DNA of 64,000 nucleotides from Aromatoleum toluvorans (GTDB lineage Bacteria; Pseudomonadota; Gammaproteobacteria; Burkholderiales; Rhodocyclaceae): contig NZ_WTVN01000008.1 in NCBI RefSeq assembly GCF_012910905.1, forward strand, positions 62,001 to 126,000. The letters run 5' to 3'. How positions within the stretch are numbered: the stretch's first letter is position 1; every line of letters begins with the position of its first letter. Below are positions 50,902 through 61,744 of this stretch, piece by piece. The translations under genes and the position numbers were made by a program. The notes under the pieces are model-generated. The model made no database searches. It saw nothing but the letters and a program-made list of their open reading frames with translations, and had not been told where the DNA came from.

Positions 50902-52002
50902 TCAGGACACCGCGAGCATCCGGTCCAGCGCCACCTTGGCGAGTTCGGCCTCGTGCGGCGGCACCTGGATGTGATTGACGAGCTTGCCGTCGGCGAGGTT
51001 CTCCAGCGTCCACGCGAGGTGCTGCGGGTCGATGCGCTGCATCGTCGAGCACATGCACACCGTCGGCGCCATGAACTGCACGATCTTGCCCTCGGGCTTC
51101 ACTTCCTCCGCCAGGCGGTTGACGAGGTTCAGCTCCGTGCCGACCAGCCAGCGCGTGTTGGGCGCCCCGGCCTTGATCACGTTGATGATGTACTCGGTCG
51201 AACCGACGTAGTCGGAATTCACGCACACCTCGAGGCTGCTCTCCGGGTGCGAGATCACGAGGCCCTCCGGATGCTGCATGCGCCAGCGGCGGATATGGCT
51301 CTCCTGGAACATCTGGTGCACCGAGCAGTGCCCCTTCCACAGCAGGATCTTCGCGTTGCGGATCTGCTCCGGCGTGAGGCCGCCGTACTCGAGGTCCGGG
51401 TCCCACACCACCATCTGCTCGAGCGGAATGCCCTTCTTGTAGCCGGTCCAGCGGCCGAGGTGCTGGTCGGGGAAGAACAGCACCTTCTCGCGCTGCGCGA
51501 AGGCCCAGTCGAGGATCACCGGCGCGTTGGTCGAGGTGCACACGATGCCGCCGTGCTCACCGCAGAAGGCCTTCAGGTCGGCTGCCGAGTTGATGTAGGT
51601 CACCGGCGTGATCAGCGCGTCGGGCGTGCCGAGCACTTCGCGCAGCTCGCGCCAGCAGCGCTCCACCTTCGCCAGATTGGCCATGTCCGCCATCGAGCAC
51701 CCGGCGGCGAGATCCGGCAGGATCGCCTTCTGGTGCGGCTGCGACATGATGTCCGCGACCTCGGCCATGAAATGCACGCCGCAGAACACGATGAACTCGG
51801 CATCCGTCTGCGAGGCGAGGCGCGACAGCTTCAGCGAGTCGCCGGTGAGGTCGGCGTGCTGATACACGTCCGCGCGCTGGTAATGGTGGCACAGCAGCAC
51901 GGCCCGCTCGCCGAGCCGCGCGCGCGCCGCGCGGATGCGCTCCTGGGCCTCGTCGTCGCGCAGGACATTGAATCGATCGAAACTGATGGTGGCGGTCTGC
52001 AT
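50902..52002 (-). CDS. nadA: Quinolinate synthase A
   Basis: 366 residues from ATG 52002 (MQTATISFDRFNVLR); a TTG at 52035 is possible but less likely. NadA condenses iminoaspartate with dihydroxyacetone phosphate. Three 4Fe-4S cysteines are present, in AFCGEHGG, KGHCSVH or similar, and PTVCMCSTMQ. LLCHHYQRADVYQ is the family start. It lies 22 bases before the phosphatase gene, in the same direction. Confidence 0.93.
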   Translation of the reverse strand: MQTATISFDRFNVLRDDEAQERIRAARARLGERAVLLCHHYQRADVYQHADLTGDSLKLSRLASQTDAEFIVFCGVHFMAEVADIMSQPHQKAILPDLAAGCSMADMANLAKVERCWRELREVLGTPDALITPVTYINSAADLKAFCGEHGGIVCTSTNAPVILDWAFAQREKVLFFPDQHLGRWTGYKKGIPLEQMVVWDPDLEYGGLTPEQIRNAKILLWKGHCSVHQMFQESHIRRWRMQHPEGLVISHPESSLEVCVNSDYVGSTEYIINVIKAGAPNTRWLVGTELNLVNRLAEEVKPEGKIVQFMAPTVCMCSTMQRIDPQHLAWTLENLADGKLVNHIQVPPHEAELAKVALDRMLAVS

Positions 52003-52076
52003 CGTATTCGGTAAATCGGTCGGAAGAATCGTCAATCAAACCGGCTGCCCGCCGGCGTGTCAAATATGTGCGTCGA

Positions 52077-52529
52077 TCAGCCCTGCTGCCACGGCAGACC
52101 GGCGTGGCGCCAGCCGCCGATGCGGTTGCGCTGATGGTGCGCGTCGCGGTCGCCCTCGAAGCCTTCCAGCACGTTGTAGCAGCTCCGGTAGCCGGCCTCC
52201 GTCGCCGCGCGCGCGGCCTTGTCCGAGCGCGCCCCCGAACGGCACATGAACATCACCAGCGCCTCGGGGTCGACCTCGCGCCGGAACTGGGTGAGGAAAT
52301 GCGGGTTCGGCTGGTTGCCGGGATAGCCCATCCATTCGATCTCGACGGCGCCGGGCACGCGGCCGACCCAGTCCCACTCGGCGCGCGTGCGCACATCGAC
52401 GAGCTTCGCGCCGGGCGCTAGCTGCCACACCTCGTAGGCTTCGGCCGGTGTCAGCGCCCCCGCATAGGGCAGCTTCATCTCCTGCGCGCGCTGCTGCGCG
52501 AGACGAAGCAGGTCGGTCAATTTTCCCAT
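52077..52529 (-). CDS. Rhodanese-like domain protein
   Basis: 150 residues from ATG 52529 (an ATG at 52538 is the alternative). One rhodanese domain with active-site Cys in FMCRSGARS and VDVRTRAEWDWVG is visible. It handles sulfane sulfur or acts as a regulatory sulfurtransferase. It lies upstream of nadA on the same strand, 74 bases away, and is divergent from the CDF gene. Confidence 0.85.
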   Translation of the reverse strand: MGKLTDLLRLAQQRAQEMKLPYAGALTPAEAYEVWQLAPGAKLVDVRTRAEWDWVGRVPGAVEIEWMGYPGNQPNPHFLTQFRREVDPEALVMFMCRSGARSDKAARAATEAGYRSCYNVLEGFEGDRDAHHQRNRIGGWRHAGLPWQQG

Positions 52530-52583
52530 TGCAGCCATCCGGATAGAATCGTTCGGTCGAATGCCGAGTATAGCGCTCACGCC

Positions 52584-53762
52584 ATGGACCACCCAACAGC
52601 ACGCAACGCGCGCAGCACGGGACGGGATGACACGCGTGCGCGCGGCATCCAGCGCACCGCACTGACTGCCATCGTCACGAACACCCTGCTGTCGGCCGGC
52701 CAGATCGTTGTCGGCCTGTTCGCCAACGCCTTCAGCCTCGTCGCCGACTCGGCGCACACGCTCTCGGACCTGTTCACCGACTTCCTCGTCCTCATCGCCG
52801 GACGACGCGGCGCCGAGCCGGCCGACCGCGACCACCCCTACGGCCACGGCCGCATCGAAACTGCGGTGTCGATGCTGCTGGGCGCGGTGCTCGCGGTCGT
52901 CGGCATGGGGTTCCTGTGGAGCTCCGGCCTGCGCCTGCAGCACATGGCCGCCGCGCCCCCACTGCATCCGGCGGCGCTCGGCATGGCGCTGGTGACGCTC
53001 GCGGCGAAGGAAATCCTGTTCCGCTACACCCTCGCCGCGAGCCGGCGCCTGAAGGCCCCCGTCCTGGAAGCCAACGCCTGGCACGCCCGCTCCGACGCCG
53101 CCTCCTCGCTCGTCGTCGCCATCGGCATCGGCGGCAGCCTCGCCGGCTACCCCTTCCTCGAACCGCTCGCGGCCGCGGTCGTCGGCTTCCTGATCGTGCA
53201 CATGGGGATCCGCCTTGTCTGGCGCGCGGTGCGCGAGCTCATCGACACGGGCCTGTCGGAGCAGGAAGTCTCGTGCATCCGCGACACGATCCGCACCACC
53301 CCGGGTGTCATCGGCCTGCATGACCTGCGCACGCGACGCATGGCCGATCGCGTGCTGTGCGACGCCCACATCCAGGTCGATCCCCGCATCACCGTGTCCG
53401 AGGGGCACCGGATCTCCGACACCGTGTACTTCCGCGTGCGCGCCGCCCACCCCGAGGTGCGCGAAGTGCTGGTGCATGTCGATTCCGAAGACGATGCCAT
53501 CCCCCTGAGTGCCGGCCTTGCCCCCCTGCCCGGACGCACCGAAATCGTGCATACGCTGGAAGCCCTGTTCGGCGACGCCCTCCCGGTGCCGCCGCGCGTG
53601 CTCATCCACTATCTCGGCGACCGCATCGAGGCCGAAGTGATCCTGAGCACGGACGACCTGACCGAAACCACCCGCGAAGAACTGCGCCTGCGCATCGAGG
53701 CGCTGCTCGCCGAACGTCCCCACTACCGCGCGATCACCATCCTGGGCCGCATTGCACCTTGA
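52584..53762 (+). CDS. Cation diffusion facilitator (CDF) transporter
   Basis: 392 residues. Six TM helices are expected, with metal ligands ADSAHTLSD (TM2) and HARSDAASS (TM5), and a C-terminal cytoplasmic metal-binding domain. Exports Zn2+, Fe2+ or Co2+; the metal is not determined. An additional C-terminal stretch (about 300-392) resembles a second cytoplasmic regulatory domain. An NtrC site overlaps its stop codon, part of the glnA control region. Confidence 0.88.
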   Translation: MDHPTARNARSTGRDDTRARGIQRTALTAIVTNTLLSAGQIVVGLFANAFSLVADSAHTLSDLFTDFLVLIAGRRGAEPADRDHPYGHGRIETAVSMLLGAVLAVVGMGFLWSSGLRLQHMAAAPPLHPAALGMALVTLAAKEILFRYTLAASRRLKAPVLEANAWHARSDAASSLVVAIGIGGSLAGYPFLEPLAAAVVGFLIVHMGIRLVWRAVRELIDTGLSEQEVSCIRDTIRTTPGVIGLHDLRTRRMADRVLCDAHIQVDPRITVSEGHRISDTVYFRVRAAHPEVREVLVHVDSEDDAIPLSAGLAPLPGRTEIVHTLEALFGDALPVPPRVLIHYLGDRIEAEVILSTDDLTETTREELRLRIEALLAERPHYRAITILGRIAP

Positions 53763-53769
53763 TGGTGCA
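53753..53769. promoter_or_regulatory. NtrC-binding site 1 upstream of glnA
   Basis: TGCACC-TTGAT-GGTGCA, a perfect match to the NtrC consensus TGCACC-N5-GGTGCA. It overlaps the stop codon of the preceding CDF gene. Its centre is 32 bases (three turns) from site 2, as in the E. coli glnA enhancer. Confidence 0.88.
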
Positions 53770-53784
53770 TCCAAGACGAACTTG

Positions 53785-53801
53785 CGCACCGTTACGGTGC
53801 A
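53785..53801. promoter_or_regulatory. NtrC-binding site 2 upstream of glnA
   Basis: CGCACC-GTTAC-GGTGCA, one mismatch to the consensus. Paired with site 1 on the same DNA face, it completes an enhancer for the sigma-54 promoter about 170 bases downstream. Confidence 0.83.
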
Positions 53802-53955
53802 TTTCCGCACACATTCATCGCGGCCCCTCGGCGTGCGAGGCCGGAGGCTCGTCTTCCGCCCTGCCCACCCCACCTTCGATCGATATGTTCGCGTGCGGCC
53901 GCGCTACGTGCAGCCGCCCTTGTGGCACAATGCCCGGCACAGTCCGATAGACGCA

Positions 53956-53971
53956 TGGCACAGATACTGCT
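53956..53971 (+). promoter_or_regulatory. Sigma-54 (-24/-12) promoter of glnA
   Basis: TGGCAC-N5-CTGCT: GG at -24 and GC at -12 with exactly 10 bases between. It fits the sigma-54 consensus and lies 69 bases before the glnA ATG, downstream of two NtrC sites. Confidence 0.75.
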
Positions 53972-54039
53972 TGCTTCCAGCCCAACGGAAGTTTGCCGTT
54001 ATAACCAACCGCTTTTGCCCCTTCTCTCCAGGAGTGAAT

Positions 54040-55449
54040 ATGAACGCTCAAGACGTCATGAAGATGATTCAGGAAAACGAGGTCCGCTTCGTTGACCTGC
54101 GTTTTACTGATACCCGTGGCAAAGAGCATCACGTCGGCCTGCCGGTCTCGGCCTTCGAGGAAGACCACTTCGAGCACGGCCACCCCTTCGACGGCTCCTC
54201 GCTGGCCGGCTGGAAGGGCATCCAGGCCTCCGACATGATCCTCCTGCCGGAAGCCCGCACCGCCTACATCGACCCGTTCTTCGACGAAACCACCCTGGTG
54301 CTGACCTGCGACGTCATCGAGCCGTCCGACGGCAAGGGCTACGACCGCGACCCGCGCTCGATCGCCAAGCGTGCCGAGGCCTACCTGAAGAGCACCGGCC
54401 TGGGCGACACCGCATTCTTCGGCCCGGAACCCGAATTCTTCATCTTCGACTCCGTCGAGTGGTCCGTCGACATGTCGGGCGTGTACAGCAAGATCATCTC
54501 GGAAGAAGCCGCATGGTCGACCGCCGACAAGTTCGAAGGCGGCAACACCGGCCACCGTCCGCGCGTCAAGGGCGGCTACTTCCCGGTTCCCCCGGTCGAC
54601 AGCCTCAATGACGTGCGCGCCGCCATGGTGCTCGCGCTCGAAGCGGCCGGCGTGCCGGTCGAAGTGCATCACCACGAAGTCGCCAACGCCGGCCAGTGCG
54701 AGATCGGCACCAAGTTCAGCACGCTGACCCAGCGCGCCGACTGGACCCAGATCCTCAAGTACATCGTGCATAACGTCGCGCACCAGTACGGCAAGACCGC
54801 GACCTTCATGCCGAAGCCGATCGTCGGCGACAACGGCTCGGGCATGCACGTGCACCAGTCGATCTGGAAGGACGGCCAGAACCTCTTCGCGGGCAACGGC
54901 TACGCCGGCCTGTCGGAGACCGCGCTGTACTACATCGGCGGCATCATCAAGCACGCCCGCGCGCTCAACGCGATCACCAACCCGGGCACCAACTCGTACA
55001 AGCGCCTCGTGCCGCACTACGAAGCGCCCACCAAGCTCGCCTACTCGGCGCGCAACCGCTCGGCCTCGATCCGCATCCCCTACACCGCCAACCCGAAGGG
55101 CCGCCGCATCGAATCGCGCTTCCCGGATCCCCTGGCCAACCCGTACCTGTGCTTCGCCGCCCTGATGATGGCCGGCCTGGACGGCATCCAGAACAAGATC
55201 CACCCGGGCGATCCGGCCGACAAGAACCTGTACGACCTGCCGCCGGAAGAGGATGCAAAGATCCCGACCGTGTGCACCAGCCTCGACCAGGCGCTCGAGT
55301 ACCTCGACAAGGATCGCGAGTTCCTGACCCGCGGCGGCGTGTTCTCGAACGACTTCATCGACGCGTACATCGCGCTGAAGATGGAAGAAGTCGATCGCAT
55401 GCGCATCACCACCCACCCGGTGGAATTCGACATGTACTACAGCCTGTAA
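54040..55449 (+). CDS. glnA: Type I glutamine synthetase
   Basis: 469 residues (GSI-beta). The start is [15 protein letters not shown] with AGGAG 5 bases upstream. The metal and ATP sites are readable ([23 protein letters not shown]), and the adenylylation site is in NLYDLPPEE (Tyr398 counting Met). It is the main ammonium-assimilating enzyme. Transcription is NtrC/sigma-54 dependent from the sites above; a terminator follows. GlnE regulates activity through the Tyr. The next gene encodes a DUF4124 protein before ntrBC. Confidence 0.97.
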   Translation: MNAQDVMKMIQENEVRFVDLRFTDTRGKEHHVGLPVSAFEEDHFEHGHPFDGSSLAGWKGIQASDMILLPEARTAYIDPFFDETTLVLTCDVIEPSDGKGYDRDPRSIAKRAEAYLKSTGLGDTAFFGPEPEFFIFDSVEWSVDMSGVYSKIISEEAAWSTADKFEGGNTGHRPRVKGGYFPVPPVDSLNDVRAAMVLALEAAGVPVEVHHHEVANAGQCEIGTKFSTLTQRADWTQILKYIVHNVAHQYGKTATFMPKPIVGDNGSGMHVHQSIWKDGQNLFAGNGYAGLSETALYYIGGIIKHARALNAITNPGTNSYKRLVPHYEAPTKLAYSARNRSASIRIPYTANPKGRRIESRFPDPLANPYLCFAALMMAGLDGIQNKIHPGDPADKNLYDLPPEEDAKIPTVCTSLDQALEYLDKDREFLTRGGVFSNDFIDAYIALKMEEVDRMRITTHPVEFDMYYSL

Positions 55450-55471
55450 TCTTCGGATTGCGCTGTTGTCG

Positions 55472-55502
55472 AAAAGGGACGGGCATTGCCCGTCCCTTTT
55501 TT
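55472..55502 (+). terminator. Rho-independent terminator after glnA
   Basis: AAAAGGGACGGGC-ATT-GCCCGTCCCTTTT followed by TT, 23 bases beyond the stop codon. A strong stem and T-tract separate glnA from the downstream DUF4124/ntrBC genes, so ntrBC probably depends partly on its own promoter. Confidence 0.9.
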
Positions 55503-55586
55503 ATGCGGTCTAATGCCCCACGAATTGCCTTGCGGGAGCCGTCCGCCGTGGTTCCGGACGCATCCCTGACTCACCGACCGACGGAC

Positions 55587-56054
55587 ATGCGAATACTTCC
55601 GGTACTGCTTCTTCTGCTCGTGTCCCCTCTGGCACAAGCCCAGGTTTACAAGTGCGTGGACGCCAACGGCGCCGTCACCTACACGAACGACCGCAACCAG
55701 GGGCGCGGCTGCAAGCAACTCGCCGAAGATCAGGCCGTGTCGTCGGTGCCCGCACCTGCCAGGCGCTCGTCCTCGGCATCGCAGCCGACCCCGTCGAACT
55801 TTCCGCGCGTGTCGCCCGACGCGCAGCGCGCCCGCGACGACACGCGGCGGGAAATCCTCGAGAAGGAACTCACGACCGAGGAAAGCGCGCTCGCCGAAGC
55901 CAGCAAGTCCCTGGCCGAAACGGAAGGACGCTACCAGGGCGCCGAGCGCCGGCTGCCTGTGGTGCAGAACCGCCTGCAGCCCCTGCGCGAAAAGGTGGAA
56001 CTGCACCAGCGCAACATCGACGCCCTGAAGAAGGAACTCGGCAACCTGAAATAA
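55587..56054 (+). CDS. DUF4124 domain-containing exported protein
   Basis: 155 residues from ATG 55587. The signal peptide (MRILPVLLLLLVSPLAQA) is followed by QVYKCVDANGAVTYTN, the DUF4124 hallmark, a Ser/Pro linker and a C-terminal coiled coil (about 85-155, EKELTTEESALAEASKSL). It is a periplasmic protein of unknown function. It lies between glnA and ntrB, a placement seen in many Rhodocyclales and Burkholderiales. Confidence 0.87.
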   Translation: MRILPVLLLLLVSPLAQAQVYKCVDANGAVTYTNDRNQGRGCKQLAEDQAVSSVPAPARRSSSASQPTPSNFPRVSPDAQRARDDTRREILEKELTTEESALAEASKSLAETEGRYQGAERRLPVVQNRLQPLREKVELHQRNIDALKKELGNLK

Positions 56055-56115
56055 GGACGTATGCATTCTGGCGTGTTTTTTGCGAGACCAACCGGGATTT
56101 CGAGAACACACACAC

Positions 56116-57189
56116 ATGCCGAATACGCCCAAACCTCCCGCCGGTCACGCCGGCCCCTTCGCGGGGCTCGATCTCCTCTCGTCGGCGGTCGTCGTCGTCG
56201 ATGACCACCTCCTGATCCACTACCTCAACGCCGGCGCCGAGAACCTCTTCGCCGTCAGCCACCGGCGCCTGATCGGCGCGCCGCTGTCGCAGCTCCTCGG
56301 CGAACCGGCGGGACTCGCCGCCGCACTCGACAACGCCCTGCGCAGGAACTGGAGCTACACCGGGCAGGATCTCAAGATCGCGCGCCCCAACGCCGATCCG
56401 CTGCACGTCGACTGCACCGTGAGCCCCGCCGAAGCGGCCGGCCTGCGCCTGCTGCTCGAATTCCGCCCGATCGACGCCCAGCTCCGGGTCGCCCGCGAGG
56501 AACAGCTGCTGCAGCAGCAGCAGGCCAACCGCGAACTGATCCGCAATCTCGCGCACGAGATCAAGAATCCGCTCGGCGGCATCCGCGGCTCGGCGCAACT
56601 GCTCGAACGCGAGCTCGCCGACCCGCAACTGCGCGAATACACCGAAGTCATCATCGCCGAGGCCGACCGCCTGCAGGACCTGATGAACCGGCTGCTGACC
56701 TCGCACAGCATGATGCGCCCCAACCAGCTCAACATCCACGACGTGCTGGAGCGCGTGCGTCGCCTGATCCTCGCCGAGTTCCCCGAGATCGCGATCCGGC
56801 GCGACTACGACACGAGCCTGCCGGAACTCACCGCCGACCGCGAACAGCTCATCCAGGCCATCCTCAACATCGCGCGCAACGCCGCGCAGGCGATGAACGG
56901 CCGCGGCGAGATCCGCCTGCGCACGCGCGTCGCGCGCCAGGTCACGCTCGCGAAGCGCCGCTTCAAGCTGGCACTGGAATTGCAAGTCATCGACAACGGC
57001 CCCGGCATCCCGGACGAGATCCGCGACAAGATCTTCTATCCGCTGGTTTCGGGGCGCGAAGGGGGGAGCGGGCTGGGCCTGTCGCTGGCGCAGAGTTTCG
57101 TGGAACAGCACCAGGGCATGATCGAAGTCGAAAGCCGCAAGGGCCGCACCTGCTTCACCATCCTGTTGCCGATTATCGACCGTGCCTGA
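56116..57189 (+). CDS. ntrB: Nitrogen regulation sensor histidine kinase NtrB
   Basis: 357 residues from ATG 56116. A PAS domain (about 15-120) is followed by HisKA with His147 in LAHEIKNPLGG and an intact HATPase_c (NIARNAAQAM, DNGPGIP, GGSGLGLSLAQ). It is soluble, controlled by PII (GlnB), and phosphorylates NtrC under nitrogen limitation. It lies 42 bases before ntrC; the gap contains an NtrC box. Confidence 0.95.
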   Translation: MPNTPKPPAGHAGPFAGLDLLSSAVVVVDDHLLIHYLNAGAENLFAVSHRRLIGAPLSQLLGEPAGLAAALDNALRRNWSYTGQDLKIARPNADPLHVDCTVSPAEAAGLRLLLEFRPIDAQLRVAREEQLLQQQQANRELIRNLAHEIKNPLGGIRGSAQLLERELADPQLREYTEVIIAEADRLQDLMNRLLTSHSMMRPNQLNIHDVLERVRRLILAEFPEIAIRRDYDTSLPELTADREQLIQAILNIARNAAQAMNGRGEIRLRTRVARQVTLAKRRFKLALELQVIDNGPGIPDEIRDKIFYPLVSGREGGSGLGLSLAQSFVEQHQGMIEVESRKGRTCFTILLPIIDRA

Positions 57190-57208
57190 CCCCGACGGGG
57201 CGACCGGT

Positions 57209-57225
57209 CGCACCAAAAAGGTGCA
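57209..57225. promoter_or_regulatory. NtrC box between ntrB and ntrC
   Basis: CGCACC-AAAAA-GGTGCA, a near-consensus NtrC palindrome ending 6 bases before the ntrC ATG. It would overlap the ribosome-binding region. It could block transcription or translation of ntrC, an autoregulatory site. The same 17 bases recur inside ntrC (57599-57615). Confidence 0.75.
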
Positions 57226-57231
57226 TATCTG

Positions 57232-58650
<1,419 letters not shown>

Positions 58651-58709
58651 CGCCAGCGCTCCGCCCGGCAGCCGGGTTGCCGCGCACCGCACTCGTGCAT
58701 GCGCATGCA

Positions 58710-59564
58710 ATGTCGGATAATGCAGGTTTTCACGTATCGCACGGGAAGACCGGCTTGAGCTCATCCACCTCCGACGCGCCGCTGAACGCCGCAGCCATCC
58801 TCCAGCAACTCGGCGACCTCGCCGGCACTGTTGACGTACAGGTGCTGGAGGAATGCGCGTCGACGAACAGCGTGCTCATGGACACGACTCCGGCCGACGA
58901 CGGACGCATCCACGTCGTCGTCGCCGAACGTCAGACCGCAGGGCGCGGGCGGCGCGGGCGGCAATGGCAGTCCTGGCCGGGCGGCAGTCTCACCTTCTCG
59001 ACGCTGTGGCGCTTCGCACCTGGCGCCCCCGTGCCGGCGGGGCTCTCGCTCGTCGCCGGCCTGGCGGTCGTCCGTGCGCTGGAAAAACTCGGCGTGCAGG
59101 GCCTGCAACTGAAATGGCCGAACGACGTGCTCGTGCACGGCCACAAGCTCGCCGGCATTCTCGTCGAACTCCTGCCCGGGCGCGGCCGCACCCCGGCAGC
59201 CGTCGTGGGCATCGGCATCAACCTGCACCTGCCGGCCGACGCCCGCATTCCCGACCAGCCCGCCGTCACCGACCTCGGCCAGCATCTCGAAACGCTGCCG
59301 GAGCGCAACCGGCTGCTTGCCGCCGTCCTCGCCGAACTGCATGCCCTGTTCGACACCTACGCCGCAGCCGGCTTCCCGGCGCTGCGCGGCGCCTGGCAGC
59401 AACGCAACGCCTTTGCCGATCTGCCGGTGCGCGTCAGCGGCGACGGGCGCGAACTCGCCGGCATCTGCATCGGCGTGGACGACGACGGCGCGCTGCTCCT
59501 TCGCACCGATGAAGGCCCGATCCGCATCCTCACCGGCGACGTTTCGCTGAGGGCTGCGCAGTGA
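58710..59564 (+). CDS. birA: Biotin--[acetyl-CoA-carboxylase] ligase
   Basis: 284 residues from ATG 58710, or about 270 from a TTG at 58755 that has GGGAAGA upstream. It has the biotin-ligase core (STNSVLM, GRGRRGRQWQSWPGGSLTFS, KWPNDVLV) and the C-terminal SH3-like domain, but no N-terminal HTH, so it ligates biotin without repressing bio genes. It overlaps coaX by 4 bases (GTGA), the common birA-coaX pair. Confidence 0.92.
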   Translation: MSDNAGFHVSHGKTGLSSSTSDAPLNAAAILQQLGDLAGTVDVQVLEECASTNSVLMDTTPADDGRIHVVVAERQTAGRGRRGRQWQSWPGGSLTFSTLWRFAPGAPVPAGLSLVAGLAVVRALEKLGVQGLQLKWPNDVLVHGHKLAGILVELLPGRGRTPAAVVGIGINLHLPADARIPDQPAVTDLGQHLETLPERNRLLAAVLAELHALFDTYAAAGFPALRGAWQQRNAFADLPVRVSGDGRELAGICIGVDDDGALLLRTDEGPIRILTGDVSLRAAQ

Positions 59565-60289
59565 TCCTGCTGATCGACGCCGGCAACACCCGCGTCAAAT
59601 GGGGCCTGTTTTCCGGTGGCGCGTGGCAGGACGAGGGCGCGCTGGAACACGGGCACCTCGACGAGTTCGCAAGCATCGCGGCAACCCCGCTGCGCATCGA
59701 CCGGGTCTTCGGCTCCAACGTCGCCGGAAGCCACGTCGCCGACGCCATCGCCGAGGCGCTGCGCGCCCGCGCGCCCGCGCCCGAATGGCTCCGCTCCACG
59801 GCCGCATGCTGCGGCGTGCGCAACACCTACGACACCCCCGGCCAGCTCGGCACCGACCGCTGGGCCGCGCTGATCGGCGCGCGCGCGCTGCATCCGGCCG
59901 CCTGCCTCGTGATCAACGCCGGCACCGCCACGACCATCGACATCCTCGACGCCGACGGCCTCTTCCGCGGCGGCCTCATCCTGCCCGGCGAGCACCTGAT
60001 GCGCCGCTCGCTCGCCCGCGACACTGCCCAGTTGCCCTTCGCTGATGGGCGCTTCACCGCGGCACCGCGCAACACCGCAGACGCCATCGTATCCGGCTGC
60101 CTCAATGCCCAAGCCGGTGCCGTCGAGCGCATGTTCGGCCAGATCGCCCACGCGCCGCAGGCCCTGTGCCTCCTGAGCGGCGGCGGTGCGGACGCGCTCG
60201 CCGAACTGCTCGACATCCCGTTTCGCCGCGTCGACAACCTGGTCCTCAAGGGCCTCGCCGTCGCCGCCACACAGCCCGACACGCCGTAG
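59561..60289 (+). CDS. coaX: Type III pantothenate kinase
   Basis: 242 residues starting at a GTG within the birA stop. LLIDAGNTRVKWG (phosphate loop), GTDRWAALIGA and LVINAGTATTIDIL are the CoaX signatures. It catalyses the first step of CoA synthesis. trpB2 follows 48 bases later. Confidence 0.94.
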   Translation: MILLIDAGNTRVKWGLFSGGAWQDEGALEHGHLDEFASIAATPLRIDRVFGSNVAGSHVADAIAEALRARAPAPEWLRSTAACCGVRNTYDTPGQLGTDRWAALIGARALHPAACLVINAGTATTIDILDADGLFRGGLILPGEHLMRRSLARDTAQLPFADGRFTAAPRNTADAIVSGCLNAQAGAVERMFGQIAHAPQALCLLSGGGADALAELLDIPFRRVDNLVLKGLAVAATQPDTP

Positions 60290-60337
60290 CGCGGGCGCAT
60301 CGCCACACTGCCGCAAGACACCGAGGGAGACTACAAG

Positions 60338-61702
60338 ATGACCGAACCGACCCGCATCCTGCTCGACGAGAACGAGATCCCGACGCACTGGTACAACGTC
60401 GTCGCCGACATGCCCAATCCGCCCACCCCCTCGCTCGGGCCGGACGGCAAGCCGGTCAGCCCCGAGCAGATGATGGCGATCTTCCCGGGCCAGATCCTCG
60501 AACAGGAGATGAGCGCCGAACGCTGGATCGCGATTCCCGACGAAGTGCGCGAGATCTACAAGATCTGGCGCCCCAGCCCGCTGATGCGCGCCGTGCGCCT
60601 CGAACGTGCGCTGGGCACCCCGGCGAAGATCTTCTTCAAGAACGAAGGCGTCTCCCCGGCCGGCTCGCACAAGCCCAACTCCGCCGTGCCGCAGGCCTTC
60701 TACAACAAGCAGGCGGGCATCAAGCGCCTCGCCACCGAGACTGGCGCCGGCCAGTGGGGCTCGTCGATCTCCTTCGCCGGCCAGATGTTCGGCCTCGACG
60801 TACGCGTCTACATGGTCAAGGTGAGCTACCACCAGAAGCCCTACCGCCGCCTGATGATGCAGACCTGGGGCGCCGAGGTGTTCGCGAGCCCGTCCGACAT
60901 GACCCAGACCGGCCGCGACGCGCTGGCGAAGGATGCGGACAACCCCGGCTCGCTCGGCCTCGCGATCTCCGAAGCGGTCGAGGAGGCTGCCGGCCGCGCC
61001 GACACGAACTACACCCTCGGCTCCGTGCTCAATCACGTGCTGCTGCACCAGACCATCATCGGCCTCGAGGCGAAGAAGCAGTTCGACAAGATCGGCCTCT
61101 ACCCCGACGTCGTCCTCGGCCCCTGCGGCGGCGGCTCGAGCTTCGGCGGCATCGCCTTCCCCTTCCTCGCCGACAAGGCCTCGGGCGACAAGCGTGCCGA
61201 GAAGCTGCGCTGCGTCGCCGTCGAGCCGACCTCCTGCCCGACGCTCACCAAGGGCCAGTACGCCTACGACTTCGGCGACGCTTCCGGCTTCACGCCGATG
61301 ATGAAGATGTACACGCTGGGCCACGACTTCATGCCCCCGGGCATCCACGCCGGCGGCCTGCGCTACCACGGCGACTCGCCGCTGGTGTCGCAGCTCTACC
61401 ACGAGGGCCTGCTCGAAGCGGTCGCCGTGCCCCAGCTCGCCACCTTCGACGCGGGCGTCATGTTCGCGCGCAGCGAAGGCATCATCCCGGCGCCCGAGTC
61501 CTGCCACGCGATCCGCGCCGCCATCGACGAAGCGCTCGCGTGCAAGGCCACCGGCGAGCCCAAGGTGATCCTCTTCAACCTCACCGGCCACGGGCACTTC
61601 GACATGAGCTCGTACGACCGCTTCTTCTCCGGCCAGCTCGAGAACTACGACTACCCGGCCGAGGCGGTCGCCGCGTCGCTCGCGCACCTGCCGAAGTTCT
61701 AA
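60338..61702 (+). CDS. trpB2: TrpB2-type tryptophan synthase beta-like enzyme
   Basis: 454 residues, longer than canonical TrpB (about 400). The PLP lysine is Lys112 in GSHKPNSA; the glycine-rich phosphate loop is [11 protein letters not shown]. TrpB2 lacks the usual TrpA-contact features and is usually not next to trpA, as here. It may synthesise Trp from indole and serine independently, or act as a serine deaminase. AGGGAG lies upstream. Likely its own promoter or read-through from coaX. Confidence 0.92.
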   Translation: MTEPTRILLDENEIPTHWYNVVADMPNPPTPSLGPDGKPVSPEQMMAIFPGQILEQEMSAERWIAIPDEVREIYKIWRPSPLMRAVRLERALGTPAKIFFKNEGVSPAGSHKPNSAVPQAFYNKQAGIKRLATETGAGQWGSSISFAGQMFGLDVRVYMVKVSYHQKPYRRLMMQTWGAEVFASPSDMTQTGRDALAKDADNPGSLGLAISEAVEEAAGRADTNYTLGSVLNHVLLHQTIIGLEAKKQFDKIGLYPDVVLGPCGGGSSFGGIAFPFLADKASGDKRAEKLRCVAVEPTSCPTLTKGQYAYDFGDASGFTPMMKMYTLGHDFMPPGIHAGGLRYHGDSPLVSQLYHEGLLEAVAVPQLATFDAGVMFARSEGIIPAPESCHAIRAAIDEALACKATGEPKVILFNLTGHGHFDMSSYDRFFSGQLENYDYPAEAVAASLAHLPKF

Positions 61703-61744
61703 GCGGGCTGCATGACTCGGCCGCATCTCCGGTAAAGTTCGCCC

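Noticed and set aside
53923-53940. TGGCAC motif as a second sigma-54 promoter for glnA
   Set aside because: Ten bases after the GG the sequence is GG, not GC, so the -12 element fails; the motif at 53956 fits exactly.
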